From Isoetes taiwanensis (Eukaryota; Streptophyta; Lycopodiopsida; Isoetales; Isoetaceae): a stretch of 64,000 bases of DNA. Below the pieces are notes generated by a model that ran no database searches, had not been told where the DNA came from, and saw nothing but the letters and a program-made list of their open reading frames with translations. This document shows, one piece after another, positions 1 through 9,550 of the stretch (position 1 is its first letter; each line of letters starts with the position of its first letter). The position numbers and the translations under genes were made by a program. The stretch covers positions 30,952,177 through 31,016,176 of the forward strand of contig JAJEKV010000001.1 in assembly GCA_021234155.1 (NCBI GenBank), in the 5' to 3' direction.

Positions 1-250
1 TTCGCTCCTTGGAGCTGATCCATCAAATCATCTGCCCTTGGCAGAGCATACTTATTCTTTATCGTTTGCTTGTTAAGATGGCGATAATCTATGCACATTC
101 TTAGACTCCCGTCTTTCTTCTTCACGAAGAGTATGGGTGCTCCAAAAGGAGACACACTTGCTCTAATGAATCCAAGGTCAAGCAATTCCTGCAGCTGCTT
201 CTTGAGCTCAATCAAGAAGGTGCTCATTCTGTAAGGTGCTGCTGCAGGTG
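1..250 (-). pseudogene. Reverse transcriptase N-terminal part (gypsy), cut by window edge
   Basis: Minus-strand translation gives a typical gypsy RT start: an [15 protein letters not shown] helix, then [35 protein letters not shown] and [14 protein letters not shown], which ends at the window edge. The reading frame joining it to the protease linker is disturbed at 218-275 by a local duplication of the bases encoding the PYRM segment. The catalytic YxDD box lies outside the window. This region would normally be translated as part of a gag-pol polyprotein. Confidence 0.85.
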
Positions 251-311
251 CTCATTCTATAAGGTGCCTTGCTGGTAGGCTTAGCATCTAGAGCTAAAGT
301 GATTTCACACT

Positions 312-1109
312 CTACACCCCTATAAGGTGGTAGCTGAGGATTTGATCCGAAAATATATCATTGAACTCCCTAACGAGCCTTGCTACTAGCTTGGGCAACT
401 GATTCCCACTTATGTCACTTCCCTTCTCTTTAGTTGGTTCAATTGCCTCTAACCTCAGAATACACTCCACCTTATTTCTTATTATACTTTTTCTTAGCTG
501 CTTCATAGAAATGCACTGCATGGGAGAAGCTACCTTCTTACCTTTTACTATGAATATGTTGCCGTCCGGCGCCGTCATGGAGATCTCGTTGCGCTCGCAG
601 TCGATCATCGCTTTAGCTGGCTTTAGGAACTCCATTCCTACTATAAGGCCATACTTTCCAATATCCATGACCTCTGCCCCCATCGGCCACTTGCTTCCAC
701 TGAGGTCTATGTCAAATGTGATCCTCCTCCCCTTAATGTGCCGAATGGCACCACTTGCCATGCTAACTGGCCTTGGCTTTGACTTCAAGACTTTATTCCT
801 CATTAGGGCAGCCAGCCTAGGAGAGGCAAAGTTATGAGAGCTACCTGTATCTATCAAGACTAGGTATGGACTGCTATCTATGATTCCCTCAGCCGCAATG
901 ACTGTGGACTGATTTTCAACATCACCTGACTCAATAGCTACACAAATATGGCACTCACCATCTATGAAATCTTGCGCTTCCTGCTGGTCGTCCCCTTCGT
1001 CGTCTCCTTCGGTTGGTGACTCCCAATCTACAAGCTCTGCCAAGGCTGCCTGCATGACGAATGGGCAGTCATGCGTTCGATGCCCTGGCTGGAAACACCT
1101 AAAGCACAA
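312..1109 (-). pseudogene. Gag zinc knuckle plus retropepsin-type protease
   Basis: The segment opens with a CCHC zinc knuckle (CFRCFQPGHRTHDC) that ends Gag and binds RNA. After an acidic spacer comes the aspartic protease with active site LIDTGSSHNF and the flap and core strands typical of gypsy retropepsins (IVGMEFL, AMIDCE). The C-terminal part (LVARLVREFNDIFSD) is the linker that leads into RT. The open frame is 265 codons; the start given is only where the frame opens, not a real initiator. Protease residues look intact, so inactivation lies elsewhere in the element. Confidence 0.85.
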
Positions 1110-2318
1110 CTTCTTTTCAATGCATTCCTACCTCTTTTCCTTTGGCAGGCAGTCTAAAAGACGCTTGAGCGAACTGCCCCTTGATCCATTTTGTGGCTTA
1201 CGGTCTCCAAAGGGCTTTCCCTGAGCCTTCCCTTGATGTTGGCCTGCGGTTGGCGTAGTTGCTGATTGCTTATTCTGATACTGCCCTTGGTACTGCCCTG
1301 TTGTTTTACCCTTGAATGGTAACTATTTCTGCCCTGGAGTAACTGGTGCTTCTTCCAAACTTAAAACTTTGTCTTCGGCTTCTGCGACTGACTTGGGGTT
1401 GATTGCTCGAACTAGCCTTTTAATGCTGATGTTCAATCCTTCAATGTAACCGTTGACCGCTTGCCTTTCAGAACATTAAGCCTCAGTCTCATGAATTCCT
1501 CTTGTGTACTTAGCTACTGATAGGTTCCCTTGGTCTAACCTGTAGAACTGTTGGATCTGCCTGCTAGTATGTGATCTTGGCACATAATGTTTTCGAAAGG
1601 CCTTGTTGAAGGTCTTGAATCTGCAACTGTTTCTTTTCAGCTTATTGGACTTTGCGTAGCCCTTCCACCAAATTCTGGCTGCTCCTATTAAGTTGGCTGT
1701 AGCAACCTTCCCTATGTCTTTGTCTTTCATGCCATAAGAATTACCAAACTCTTCCATCTCATCAAGCCAAGCTTCTACCTCCATGCCTGACCTGTCTTTC
1801 CCTGAAAACTGACCCAACTTCCTAGTCTTCCATACATTGCTCATAGCACTATCCACTTTCTTCTGATAGTCATCTGTCTTCCTTGCCCTGGCCCTTACCT
1901 GTGATGTATCGGACTCACTCTCTGAGCTAGAACTGTCTTGGCTGCCAGAAGTGTCTGATGAGCTAGGGCTAGATGGTGTTGGGGTCCTTCAGGTTCTCCT
2001 TTTTCTCTTCCTGTCCCTGACATTTCCCTGATTGTCTTCCCCTTCTGGTTGTGGAGCCCCCTCATTGCCTTGGGCAGGCAGTGGTGGTGGAGGTGGTGGT
2101 GCAGGTCCGTATTCTTGGGCATTCATCAATGGGGTTACCCAGTGAATCAGTTGGTGCATCTGGTTCCTCATTTGCGTGAGCCTTGCATTGATTGTCTCCA
2201 CCGTCATTTCTTCATTGTTGTCATCCTGTTCACGTCCAAACAAGTTTCTAGGTACCCATTGGTGCTGCCGGCCCTGGCCTTGAGACCCTGAGCCGTTGTT
2301 CCTGGCTGCAAGTATTAG
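1110..2318 (-). pseudogene. Gag (capsid) of the H3-carrying gypsy element, interrupted
   Basis: The capsid domain (retrotransposon gag family) is clear at 1856-1476: a WLDEMEEFGNSYGM helix, the IWWKGYAKSN motif and FRKHYVPRSH. The N-terminal part at 2318-1989 has a coiled-coil-like stretch (MTVETINARLTQMRNQMHQL) followed by a proline run and a basic patch. The frame is broken between these parts and again near 1475-1110. No in-frame ATG precedes the N-terminal part: the frame opens after a TGA at 2319-2321. The sequence just upstream reads TGACTAATACTTGCAG, which looks like a plant branch point plus 3' splice site. Gag may therefore be made from spliced RNA. Confidence 0.75.
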
Positions 2319-2322
2319 TCAT
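2305..2322 (-). promoter_or_regulatory. Possible 3' splice site before gag
   Basis: Minus-strand TGACTAATACTTGCAG has a good CTAAT branch point about 10 bases from an AG, directly where the ATG-less gag frame opens. The diverged second copy has an AG at the matching place (about 35600) in a changed context. A donor site was not identified, so this is only suggestive. Confidence 0.35.
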
Positions 2323-2538
2323 TAATGCTTGTTATTTAAGTTATATATTATTCATCCTTATTTACAAGTGAATTATTGTTGAGCATAAAAGAATTCATGT
2401 CAAAATTGCACTTATAAGTTAAGGACAATATATATCAATTAATATATAAAAGTTACACATTAATATAAAATACATGATAGTACATAGAAGTGAAGACATT
2501 CAATACAATTTAGAAGATCAGTGAAAAACAGAAATTAT
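2322..2538. other. AT-rich spacer between ORF2 and gag
   Basis: No coding signal. A comparable AT-rich spacer of about 150 bases separates ORF2 from gag in the second copy (about 35610-35754), so the layout is conserved although the sequence is not. Confidence 0.5.
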
Positions 2539-4074
2539 TTATCTTCGATGGCCCTTCGTCAATTTGAAGAAATTCTTGACATCCCTAAGCTGAAGGCCTT
2601 TGCCGAGGTTGCGCAAGATGTTCCTGGAAGATCCTCCTTCGAGTGCTCGAGCCATTTCAGGCGCCGGGAGTTCTGGTGCAGTTGCCGCTACTACAGTCAA
2701 TGTCGCGTCCCTGAGGTGACCTCTGGCGAAGTCGAGGCAGTGGAGTGCTACAGATCTTTTGAAAAGAATGATATGATCCGTATGGATGCTTATCTTGGCG
2801 TGCTGCCCGAAGCCAGAGAGCGCTATGAGGAGCGTCACAGACTCTTCCCCTCGTGGGCGGAACTCCTTGTGAAAGACTATCATCTGCCCTTGACTGAGGA
2901 CTGGCAGATAGTAGCGGAGCGCCTTACCCTTGCCTATGATCTGTGACCCTGTGCCCTTCCTTTGAGCTGCTCTGCCGTAGACATCTAGCGCCAAGAGGTC
3001 TTCATGATCTCTCCACATGGTAGTTGCGTTCTCCAGGTTAATGCTACTGGATGCCTCCCGCATACTCCTGGAACGGACTGTTCGACTGGAGCTTGGGCCT
3101 CTTCCTGGCTTGTACAACCTGCTTTGTATTTCTTGAAACTCCTCCTCTGGGATGATTGGTTCCTGTTGTCAATACATCTCCCTTATCTGCTCATAGGCTG
3201 CTATATCTGACATTGTCTCCCCGGCGTAAGAGTGCCGCTCTGCTAGCTCCCTTGGGATTTCCTGATAGGAGTAGTCGATGAAGTCGCTTTGCTGCTCCTT
3301 TGCCATCAAGCCTAAGAGCTCATCGATTCTAAGCCCTTCTTCTTGGCAGTAAGGAAGGTTGAAGATGTCGTTTGCCAAGATGTACTCCTCTCCGTCGATG
3401 ACTATTGGTGATAGAGCTGTGATGCCGATTGGTGGCTCATAGGCTCGCCTGATTTCGTCATCATGCCTGGCTATGCGCCTCTCGATCCTCATCGCCTCTC
3501 TGCTTTCCCAACCTGGGTTTTCTTCCCCTAGCTGCTCGTAGTCTTGCTCAATTTGTAATGCTGGTGTCCCTGCTGTCATGCCGTGGAACATGTACTCGGA
3601 AGACTCGATCTCGGGAATGTGGCTTTGGTCCCTTCGAGTGTCGAGTGGTGCTAGGTCCAAAGGCTGAATGGAAGGTTCTCCCACCCTATTGACTGACTTA
3701 TACTGCATGAATAGAGCAAAGGCTGCATGGGCTGAGAGATATCTATGCCTATTATGCTTGCAGGTCATGTAGTCGGGCATGGTTCTGGTCCTATCCCACA
3801 GCTGGTTCTTGCCCTTGGATCCTCCCATCTCCCTTCCTAAGGCTTGGCTAAGCGACTCTAGGGATACCCATTTCCCTCCCCTAGAGGGCAAGCTAACTTC
3901 CCAGGGTAGGACTTGTTGATCATATTGGCAAATGATATCAGTATAGAAGGGTGTCCTGGTCAAGATTGCGTGGAGATCGAAGAGATGGTCGAATACCTGG
4001 AAGGCCTGTTCAGCAGGAAAGTCATGGATGTGGTTGGCAGCATCATACCATCTAACAAAGCTGCTAGGCGCCAT
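2539..4074 (-). pseudogene. Accessory ORF2 of the gypsy element, unknown function (one in-frame stop)
   Basis: An ATG at 4074 opens 301 codons, ending at a TGA at 3169-3171. The same frame then continues without any shift to 2539, so the original protein was about 510 residues. I recognise no known domain. The first half has aromatic helices (residues 1-60), a basic GREMGGSKGKNQLWDRTRTM stretch and an acidic, Arg-rich helix region near residues 190-215. The second half (2980-2539) carries conserved signatures KALRYYLPVL, FRPRGEE, LLIALSGFGQHAK, DHIIL and NILRNL. These reappear, diverged but collinear, at 36175-35755 next to a second gag, which shows this is an element gene under past selection rather than chance sequence. 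A TATA box lies about 110 bases upstream of the ATG. The single TGA sits where CGA would fit, so a C-to-T change is a simple explanation. Confidence 0.75.
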
Positions 4075-4184
4075 TGAGCAGAGATAGGTATAGAAAATGA
4101 CTTGGAAAGATTGGTGGAAGCTTGAAAAATCGCCTAAGATGACAAGAGCAGTTTTGGTGAAGGGAAAATGGCAAATGAGGCCCC

Positions 4185-4192
4185 CTTTTATA
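4185..4192 (-). promoter_or_regulatory. TATA box upstream of ORF2
   Basis: Minus strand GTCTATAAAAGGGGG lies about 110 bases before the ORF2 ATG at 4074. It is a textbook plant TATA context. Together with the CCAAT-bearing repeats upstream, it suggests an internal promoter for ORF2-gag, or that this spacer was acquired with a gene. Not proven. Confidence 0.5.
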
Positions 4193-4374
4193 GACTATGG
4201 TCTGCCTCGGGTTCTGTGCACAAGGGTTCTTGATGGAACAGACTTTTGTTCTAAGGCTATGGGTCTCCAAATGAACTACCATGAAGTGCAAATCTAAGCA
4301 AAACAAGGCAAGAAACACTACATGGTAGTTTGTTGGGTCAAATTTGGCTAATCTAGGCCAAAAAGGGTCTACCC

Positions 4375-4850
4375 GGATGGGTTCGCGCGAAATCGCTCTG
4401 CGTTGTGAACGTAGGGCCAATCAGCGCGGACTCACCCGATTGGGCTGATTTAGGGGATAATTTAGCATTTCTAGGAGTTGCAAGATACTAATATGCCTAA
4501 TCGGATCAATTCTAACCTAGCTAGCAACTTATTTCAAGCAAAAAGAGCATTTAGAAGTGGAATTTCAAAGCAACCGGGTGGGTTTGCGCGAAATCGCTTT
4601 GCGTTGCGAACGCAGGGCCAATCGGCGCGGATTCACCCGAGTCAGCTGAATTTTGCCAATTTTTGATGGTTTTTGCTGAAATTTGGTCCTAAACCGGGTT
4701 CCTAGGCAAATTCTAAGCAATTTACTAACTTTTAGCACAAAATTTGGATCAATTTTGCTCGAAATCGCGGTACCCGGGTGGGTTCGCGCGAAAGCGCTCT
4801 GCGTTGCGAACGTAGGGCCAATCGGCGCGGACTCACCCGGTTTGCCAATT
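4375..4850. repeat. Three tandem repeats of about 200 bp with a conserved core
   Basis: A core of about 65 bases starts at 4381, 4582 and 4782 (spacings 201 and 200). Each core reads GTTCGCGCGAAATCGCT or close, then TGCGTTGCGAACG, then GGGCCAATCGGCGCGG and CTCACCCG. The bases between cores are AT-rich and only loosely alike. Each core has a CCAAT box and several CG-rich short palindromes. The array sits between the H3-like ORF and ORF2, upstream of the ORF2 TATA box, so a promoter or enhancer role is plausible. Confidence 0.8.
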
Positions 4851-5087
4851 TTTGAAGCAAAGTTGATTTTTTGGTGCGCCAATACTTTATGCTACTTAAC
4901 CTATTGTAAGCATTCTAAGCATTATACAAAGAATTCTACTACAATCTAACTTAGTTAATTACATTTTCAAAGCATAATACAATCACATTACAGAGGGAGA
5001 AGAACTTATATATATGGAAAAAGATTAAGTACATTGAAAACTTATTCTAATTACAATTACAAAATTGAGGCCCAGAAAATTGAGGCC

Positions 5088-6245
5088 TCAGGGCCTCCCT
5101 TTGCGGATCCTCCGTGCCAAATGCAGGTCCTTGGGCATAACAGTTACCCGCTTGGCGTGGATGGCGCAAAGGTTTCCCTCCTCAAAGAGCTGGATTAGCT
5201 CTGCCTCTGATGCCTCTTGCAGGGCCCAGATCATTAGAGGTGTGACCCTGTAATCAGTCCGGAACTCCTGCATTACTTCGCGAAGAAGGCGTTCGAATGG
5301 CGCCTTCTTTATGAGGAGATTAGTGCACTGTTGAAAGTGCCTAATCTCCCTAAACACCCAATCATGCCGGGAATTAGGCCCGTGATGGGTCTTCTTTGGC
5401 TTCTCCGGCCTGGGTGGCGGCGGCTTCGGCTGGTTCTTCGGCCTGCCTCCCTTGACGAACTTCTCCACGTTCTGCTTACAGTACCAATCATTATACCTCG
5501 TCCAGCGACGGAGGTATTTCTGGTACACCTTCATCTGGCGTTTGAATTCGCGATCCTGCTTGAGCGCGAATTCACGCTCGCCCACCTTCTGCTTCTTCAC
5601 TACCTTAGGTGGCTTGGGCCACTTAGGGTAGGGTGGGCGTGCGTTGAGGTATGAAGGTTCCCCAACGTCTTGTTCTTCCTCTGCATTCTCCTCCTCTTCA
5701 TCTCCATCTCCTTCCTCCTCTTCTTCGCCCGCCTCCTCGCGTGGGCGAGGCTCTTCAATAGTGACGGTGCCCCGTGGCCTATCCCTTCTCGCCTTCGTCC
5801 TCCTCTCCTTCTCCTTTTGCTCCATCTCCCTTTTCTTCCGTGCTGCCCTGTCCTCTGGCCACTCCTTCACTTTATGCTTGCCCTTCTTCTTGCTTGAAGA
5901 AGGGCCTGCTTGCTGGGTCTGGGTCTGCTGCTGCTGCTCTTGGTGGTGCTCCTCCTCCCGGCGGTCGCCTTCTTAGTTCTCCTCCCCTGCATCAGACAGG
6001 GGGCCAAGGTGACGGGTCTCATCTGTTCGCTAGGTACCTCCCGACGAAGAGCTGATGCTGCTGCTGCTGGGGGCCTCTTCCTGGGATATGTGGAAGGTCT
6101 CGTCAGTTGAGGACGACGACTCCTCCTTTGGCCTCGGTCGCAGGTGCTCCGGGATTTGCTTGCCGTGACCTTTGGCTGCTACCGCCGCCATCGAGGGGTT
6201 TTGCCTTGGGCTACACTTCCTGTAGGTTTGTTTGGTTCTCGCCAT
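5088..6245 (-). pseudogene. Histone H3-like protein encoded inside a gypsy retrotransposon, with long linker
   Basis: ATG at 6245 in good context; the frame runs 385 codons to a stop at 5088-5090. Residues 1-11 read MARTKQTYRKC, matching the H3 tail including the Lys4 and Lys9 positions. The C-terminal 87 residues (about 299-385, 5351-5091) are a complete, ungapped H3 histone fold: [36 protein letters not shown] and LARRIR. From memory of plant H3, about 54 of 87 positions are identical. Between tail and fold are a Ser-rich stretch, a Gln/Thr run, a KR-rich helix, a run of Glu/Asp and a Pro/Lys segment. Two in-frame stops, TAG (6030-6032, codon 72) and TAA (5973-5975, codon 91), interrupt the linker, but there is no frameshift. 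The normal H3 is 136 residues. In the cell such a protein would be expected to join H4 in nucleosomes; here its role is unknown. The N-terminal similarity makes convergence unlikely. Function is inference. Confidence 0.88.
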
Positions 6246-6823
6246 ATCTTACGGTCTGGGAAACTGGTGACGTAAGGCTGATCAAGAGAGAGAAGGTGGT
6301 AGGCAAGGTTTGGGGGGAAATGAGGTGGCAAGAAGATATTTAAAAAGGAAGGTGCTCTAGGGAATATTTCCCTACCATTAATAGGTCTAATAATTAGCCC
6401 TCCCCCTAATCATTCTCATTCTCATTCCCTATTAATTACTTCAATATACTTAATTATTAGTATCTACTTAATATTGTATTATATTATAATTTCGAATTTT
6501 TCCTAATGGTTTGAAGTGTTAATTATGAATTTGCGCCATTTTTCACCCAGGTCTCGGATTGGCATGATTCTTCGACCCATACTAGGTGAAATTTGATGCT
6601 AATACATAATTTTTACTCCAATTTTACTAGAATGTTAATTTGACTCATTCTTTTTCTTCATCTAACGACTTAGCCTTTCTTACGAACCTACTACCTAGGA
6701 GAAAAAAAAATTCCCTTATTTTCGAGGTTCCATGGTGGAAATTTTCATTTCGCACCCTATTCGGCCTATTAGACTACTTTCAAGGATATGGTCAGTGCTA
6801 GTTCTTGGTCAACCAAGAACATT
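6246..6823 (-). other. Leader between primer-binding site and H3-like ORF
   Basis: AT-rich, without coding signal. A weak TATA-like TTTAAATA lies on the minus strand near 6340, about 90 bases before the ATG of the H3-like ORF. Confidence 0.5.
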
Positions 6824-6835
6824 GCTCTGATACCA
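6824..6835 (-). other. Primer-binding site for initiator tRNA-Met
   Basis: Minus strand TGGTATCAGAGC is the standard plant retrotransposon primer site complementary to the 3' end of initiator tRNA-Met. It lies one base after the LTR end (GGGAGTGTCACA), which fixes the orientation of the element and the LTR boundary. Confidence 0.92.
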
Positions 6836-6836
6836 T

Positions 6837-8476
6837 TGTGACACTCCCTACTAAATATATGGCTCCCAGCCGTACACTCCGTAGGAAATCCCCCATCCGG
6901 TCCTTCGACCACACAGGCCCTCCGTCTATCCCACACTCTGGGATCACCGTAGTGCGGGAAGGGGACACGAAGGTGTCTTGCGCGCCCTTCCCCTATGGGC
7001 TCCTATCACAGCGGAAGCATAAACATCGTCAGAACTAGCAATAATAATACATCATACTACCTCGAAGGGTAGCTCATCCACATATCCATAACTGCAAAGA
7101 AGATAATCATATGCCGCCATAAAACATGAGAGCTCCTACCCATGGCTTCGACTCATGAGGAGGTAGACCGACTGGATAGGCCTCAAGATAGAGCAGACCG
7201 AGTCATAACAATGGCGAGGCTGGCTATAGACAATGGCTAGGGTTGAGCACTCCATCCGCCCCTCCTGTGCATACTTTGTAGAGTGAGCTAGATCAAGCTC
7301 TGGTATGACTCTAGCCTTCCAGATATGCAATCCCATGGCATCACCCATCGGGACTACTCCAGGTTGCATCTCCCCGGTCCGTCGAGGCAGGAAGGGTTGC
7401 ATCTCCCCTTCCCGGGGTCTAGAGGTTCCACGGGCGGCTAGAGAATCGTGGCGACACACGATCCATCCCCGAGTTAACCTCCCAAGACAAGAGCCAAGCC
7501 ACGCTTGCAACTCTTGAGAGGCAGGGCGACACCATTGCCCCAGGAGGTGTCGGACCCATGCCCGGCCCACACGAAGTGACCGACCATAAGCCTAGCCCAC
7601 TATGGGATCCCCAGTAGCCACGCTCAGCAGGGATCCTCCCTCCGCATTGCCTCTAGCCCCGTTGTGTAGTGCTGAGTCACATCATAGCTTCCATAGCCCG
7701 GTGGGTTCCTATGCACAGGCCGCAATATAATAGGAACTAAAGGGTCTAACTAGGAGCATTACTAAGTAAGGCTACTAGGTCTCTACCCCCCTTCCCAATA
7801 CAAGAGGAGCAAACATGATCAACCATCATCACATCTCATCATATCATGGTAAATATCATAAGAACATCTTAACCTAATCATACATATCTAACTTACAGTT
7901 AGGGTTCCTTGATTAGGGTTCAAGATGTTCGACAAGGGTTCTAGGATGGCTCTACTCTAGATACAACATACAAACCCATCTGGAGTGCTAACTTCCAGAT
8001 GAACTACTATGAACTCTACTCCACTACCTGCTCCAGAAGCACTCCCTCCCAATCCTGGCGTCTCCATGCTCCTTGACGTGGTCGAAGCCGTGCTCCCTCC
8101 AAGGTTGCACACACACTTCGGGGGCTGCGACACCAGGCTATGCTACGACGAACGATGCTCGAAACGGGGTTTCGAGTGCGTAGATGAGTGTTCAGGTGCT
8201 AGGGTCAGGAAAAGAGGTCTAGGGTTAGGGTTTGGCTAATATAGGTTAGGGTCCACATGGGATGCCACGTGGCACCAATGGGGTGGGCCCGTGTGGCGGT
8301 TTGCCTAATAGGATAAGGCCATGTGGAAATGGGCCTTATCCTAAGGTTATCTAAGTTAAGCATTTAACTTAGATATGCACCCATTACCACTTTCTAAGGT
8401 ATACAAGGCTACAAAGGTAGACTTGTATACCTTTGTAGCCTTGTATTTATGGCGTATATTCCCCTGGAATGTCACA
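6837..8476 (-). repeat. 5' LTR of the H3-carrying gypsy element (1640 bp)
   Basis: On the minus strand the LTR starts TGTGACATTCC at 8476 and ends GGGAGTGTCACA at 6837, giving the inverted termini TGTGACA/TGTCACA, directly followed by the primer-binding site. No convincing ORF is inside. The 3' LTR lies beyond the left edge, so divergence between LTRs (insertion age) cannot be read here. Confidence 0.85.
8401..8446. repeat. 19-bp perfect inverted repeat near the LTR start
   Basis: ATACAAGGCTACAAAGGTA (8401-8419) and its exact reverse complement (8428-8446) are separated by 8 bases. It lies about 30-75 bases inside the U3 end of the LTR and could form a cruciform or bind a dimeric factor. Confidence 0.85.
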
Positions 8477-9550
8477 AGGTCTGTATTAAGTCTTCATCGG
8501 ATTTTTCAAGCCCCCTTGCTGCCTTTCAACCCAGTAGCCAACACATAGTGAATAATAGTCCATTAATTTCATCTTCTTCTTTGCTAACTCTTTGCGACTA
8601 TTATCGATCTCCTTTACCCTGGCCTTGAAATGTGTTGCTTCTACTCCCAATGATGCTCATCACCGCTACGCTTGATATAACATATATAAATTCTTCATCA
8701 GTAGGATCACCGAATAATCTAATCTTTCAGATATTCTTTAGCCCTCTTGTCTTCGAAATTCTGTCATGTGCTGTATGATTTAAAAGTCTATGTTCCACAT
8801 GGCTATACATTCAAATTCCCCTATGTCTTTTAACCCGCATATCATTGGAACCCTATGATTTAGCATCCTTATAGCTCTTCACATTGTGCCATCACAAGTA
8901 ACTTGGCATCCACATATACGCCACAGTCATGCCCTATTTCAGAAAGTGAGCCTTCTTAACCATCATAGAGTCCTCTCAGTGCTTGCCTTGCGTTCTTTAA
9001 TTCACTCAAACACGTTAAGGGGCAAGTAATAACACGTGTGACCCAATCCAGAGTCGAAAGCCTATATGCCTTCTTAACATAGTAATATAGTTATGCTCAT
9101 CAACCCGACCGTATCGTACAATCCTCGCCACCTATAAGTCTAACACATGTGTTTCTCCATGCAAGTTATTATCGTCTCTTTTACTTATCATCTACTCCTG
9201 TGTACCAATCTAGTGGATGATACTCTGCACCAGAACTTCAACCTTTCTTACCTCCAACTATGATTTTCCCACTTCATTGATCTCACATCATAGATATGTT
9301 GGGGAGTCCACATCACAATCCCTGGATTCTCTGACTATCACTAACACGCAAGCTTCATTTAACTTACTCCCAACCCTAGTTCCAAATTCTAGAAGGCGAT
9401 CTATGGGCTTTGCCATTTTTTGTTTTCTTCCTTCATGCTTCTTGAATTTATCCAAATTCTTGCAATCACAAATAACCACATTATTCTTGGCCACAGGGAT
9501 GATTCCTGCATCGAATACGCCACGCTACGCCACGCTACGCCACTAAAGGA
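8477..9550. other. Flank of the gypsy element; no gene recognised
   Basis: The sequence next to the LTR shows only short shadow ORFs on both strands. A 10-bp repeat (CGCCACGCTA, nearly three copies) lies at 9516-9543. I see no RNA gene or intact transposon protein. Confidence 0.5.

Larger units (their letters stand above)
1..8476 (-). mobile_element. Ty3/gypsy retrotransposon, 5' part, with two extra ORFs including a histone H3-like one
   Basis: Read on the minus strand, the order is 5' LTR (8476-6837), primer-binding site (6835-6824), histone H3-like ORF (6245-5088), repeat-rich spacer (about 5080-4080), accessory ORF2 (4074-2539), gag (about 2318-1110), zinc knuckle and protease (1109-312) and the start of reverse transcriptase (250-1). 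The element runs off the left edge, so RNase H, integrase, the 3' LTR and target-site duplication cannot be seen. Gypsy membership follows from the DTGSS protease and the RT block ([23 protein letters not shown]). Usual plant gypsy elements have a short leader between LTR and gag; here it is about 4.5 kb and coding. Linkage of ORF2 to gag is supported by a second copy at 34.9-36.2 kb. Linkage of the H3-like ORF rests on its position between the primer site and ORF2. Confidence 0.85.

Noticed and set aside
412-837. Plus-strand 141-codon ORF
   Set aside because: Antisense shadow of the gypsy protease frame.
5644-6110. Long plus-strand ORFs rich in Ser/Leu/Pro opposite the H3-like ORF
   Set aside because: They are the antisense of the acidic and Gln/Ser-rich linker; low-complexity codons keep the reverse frames open. 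The minus frame has the H3 signature.
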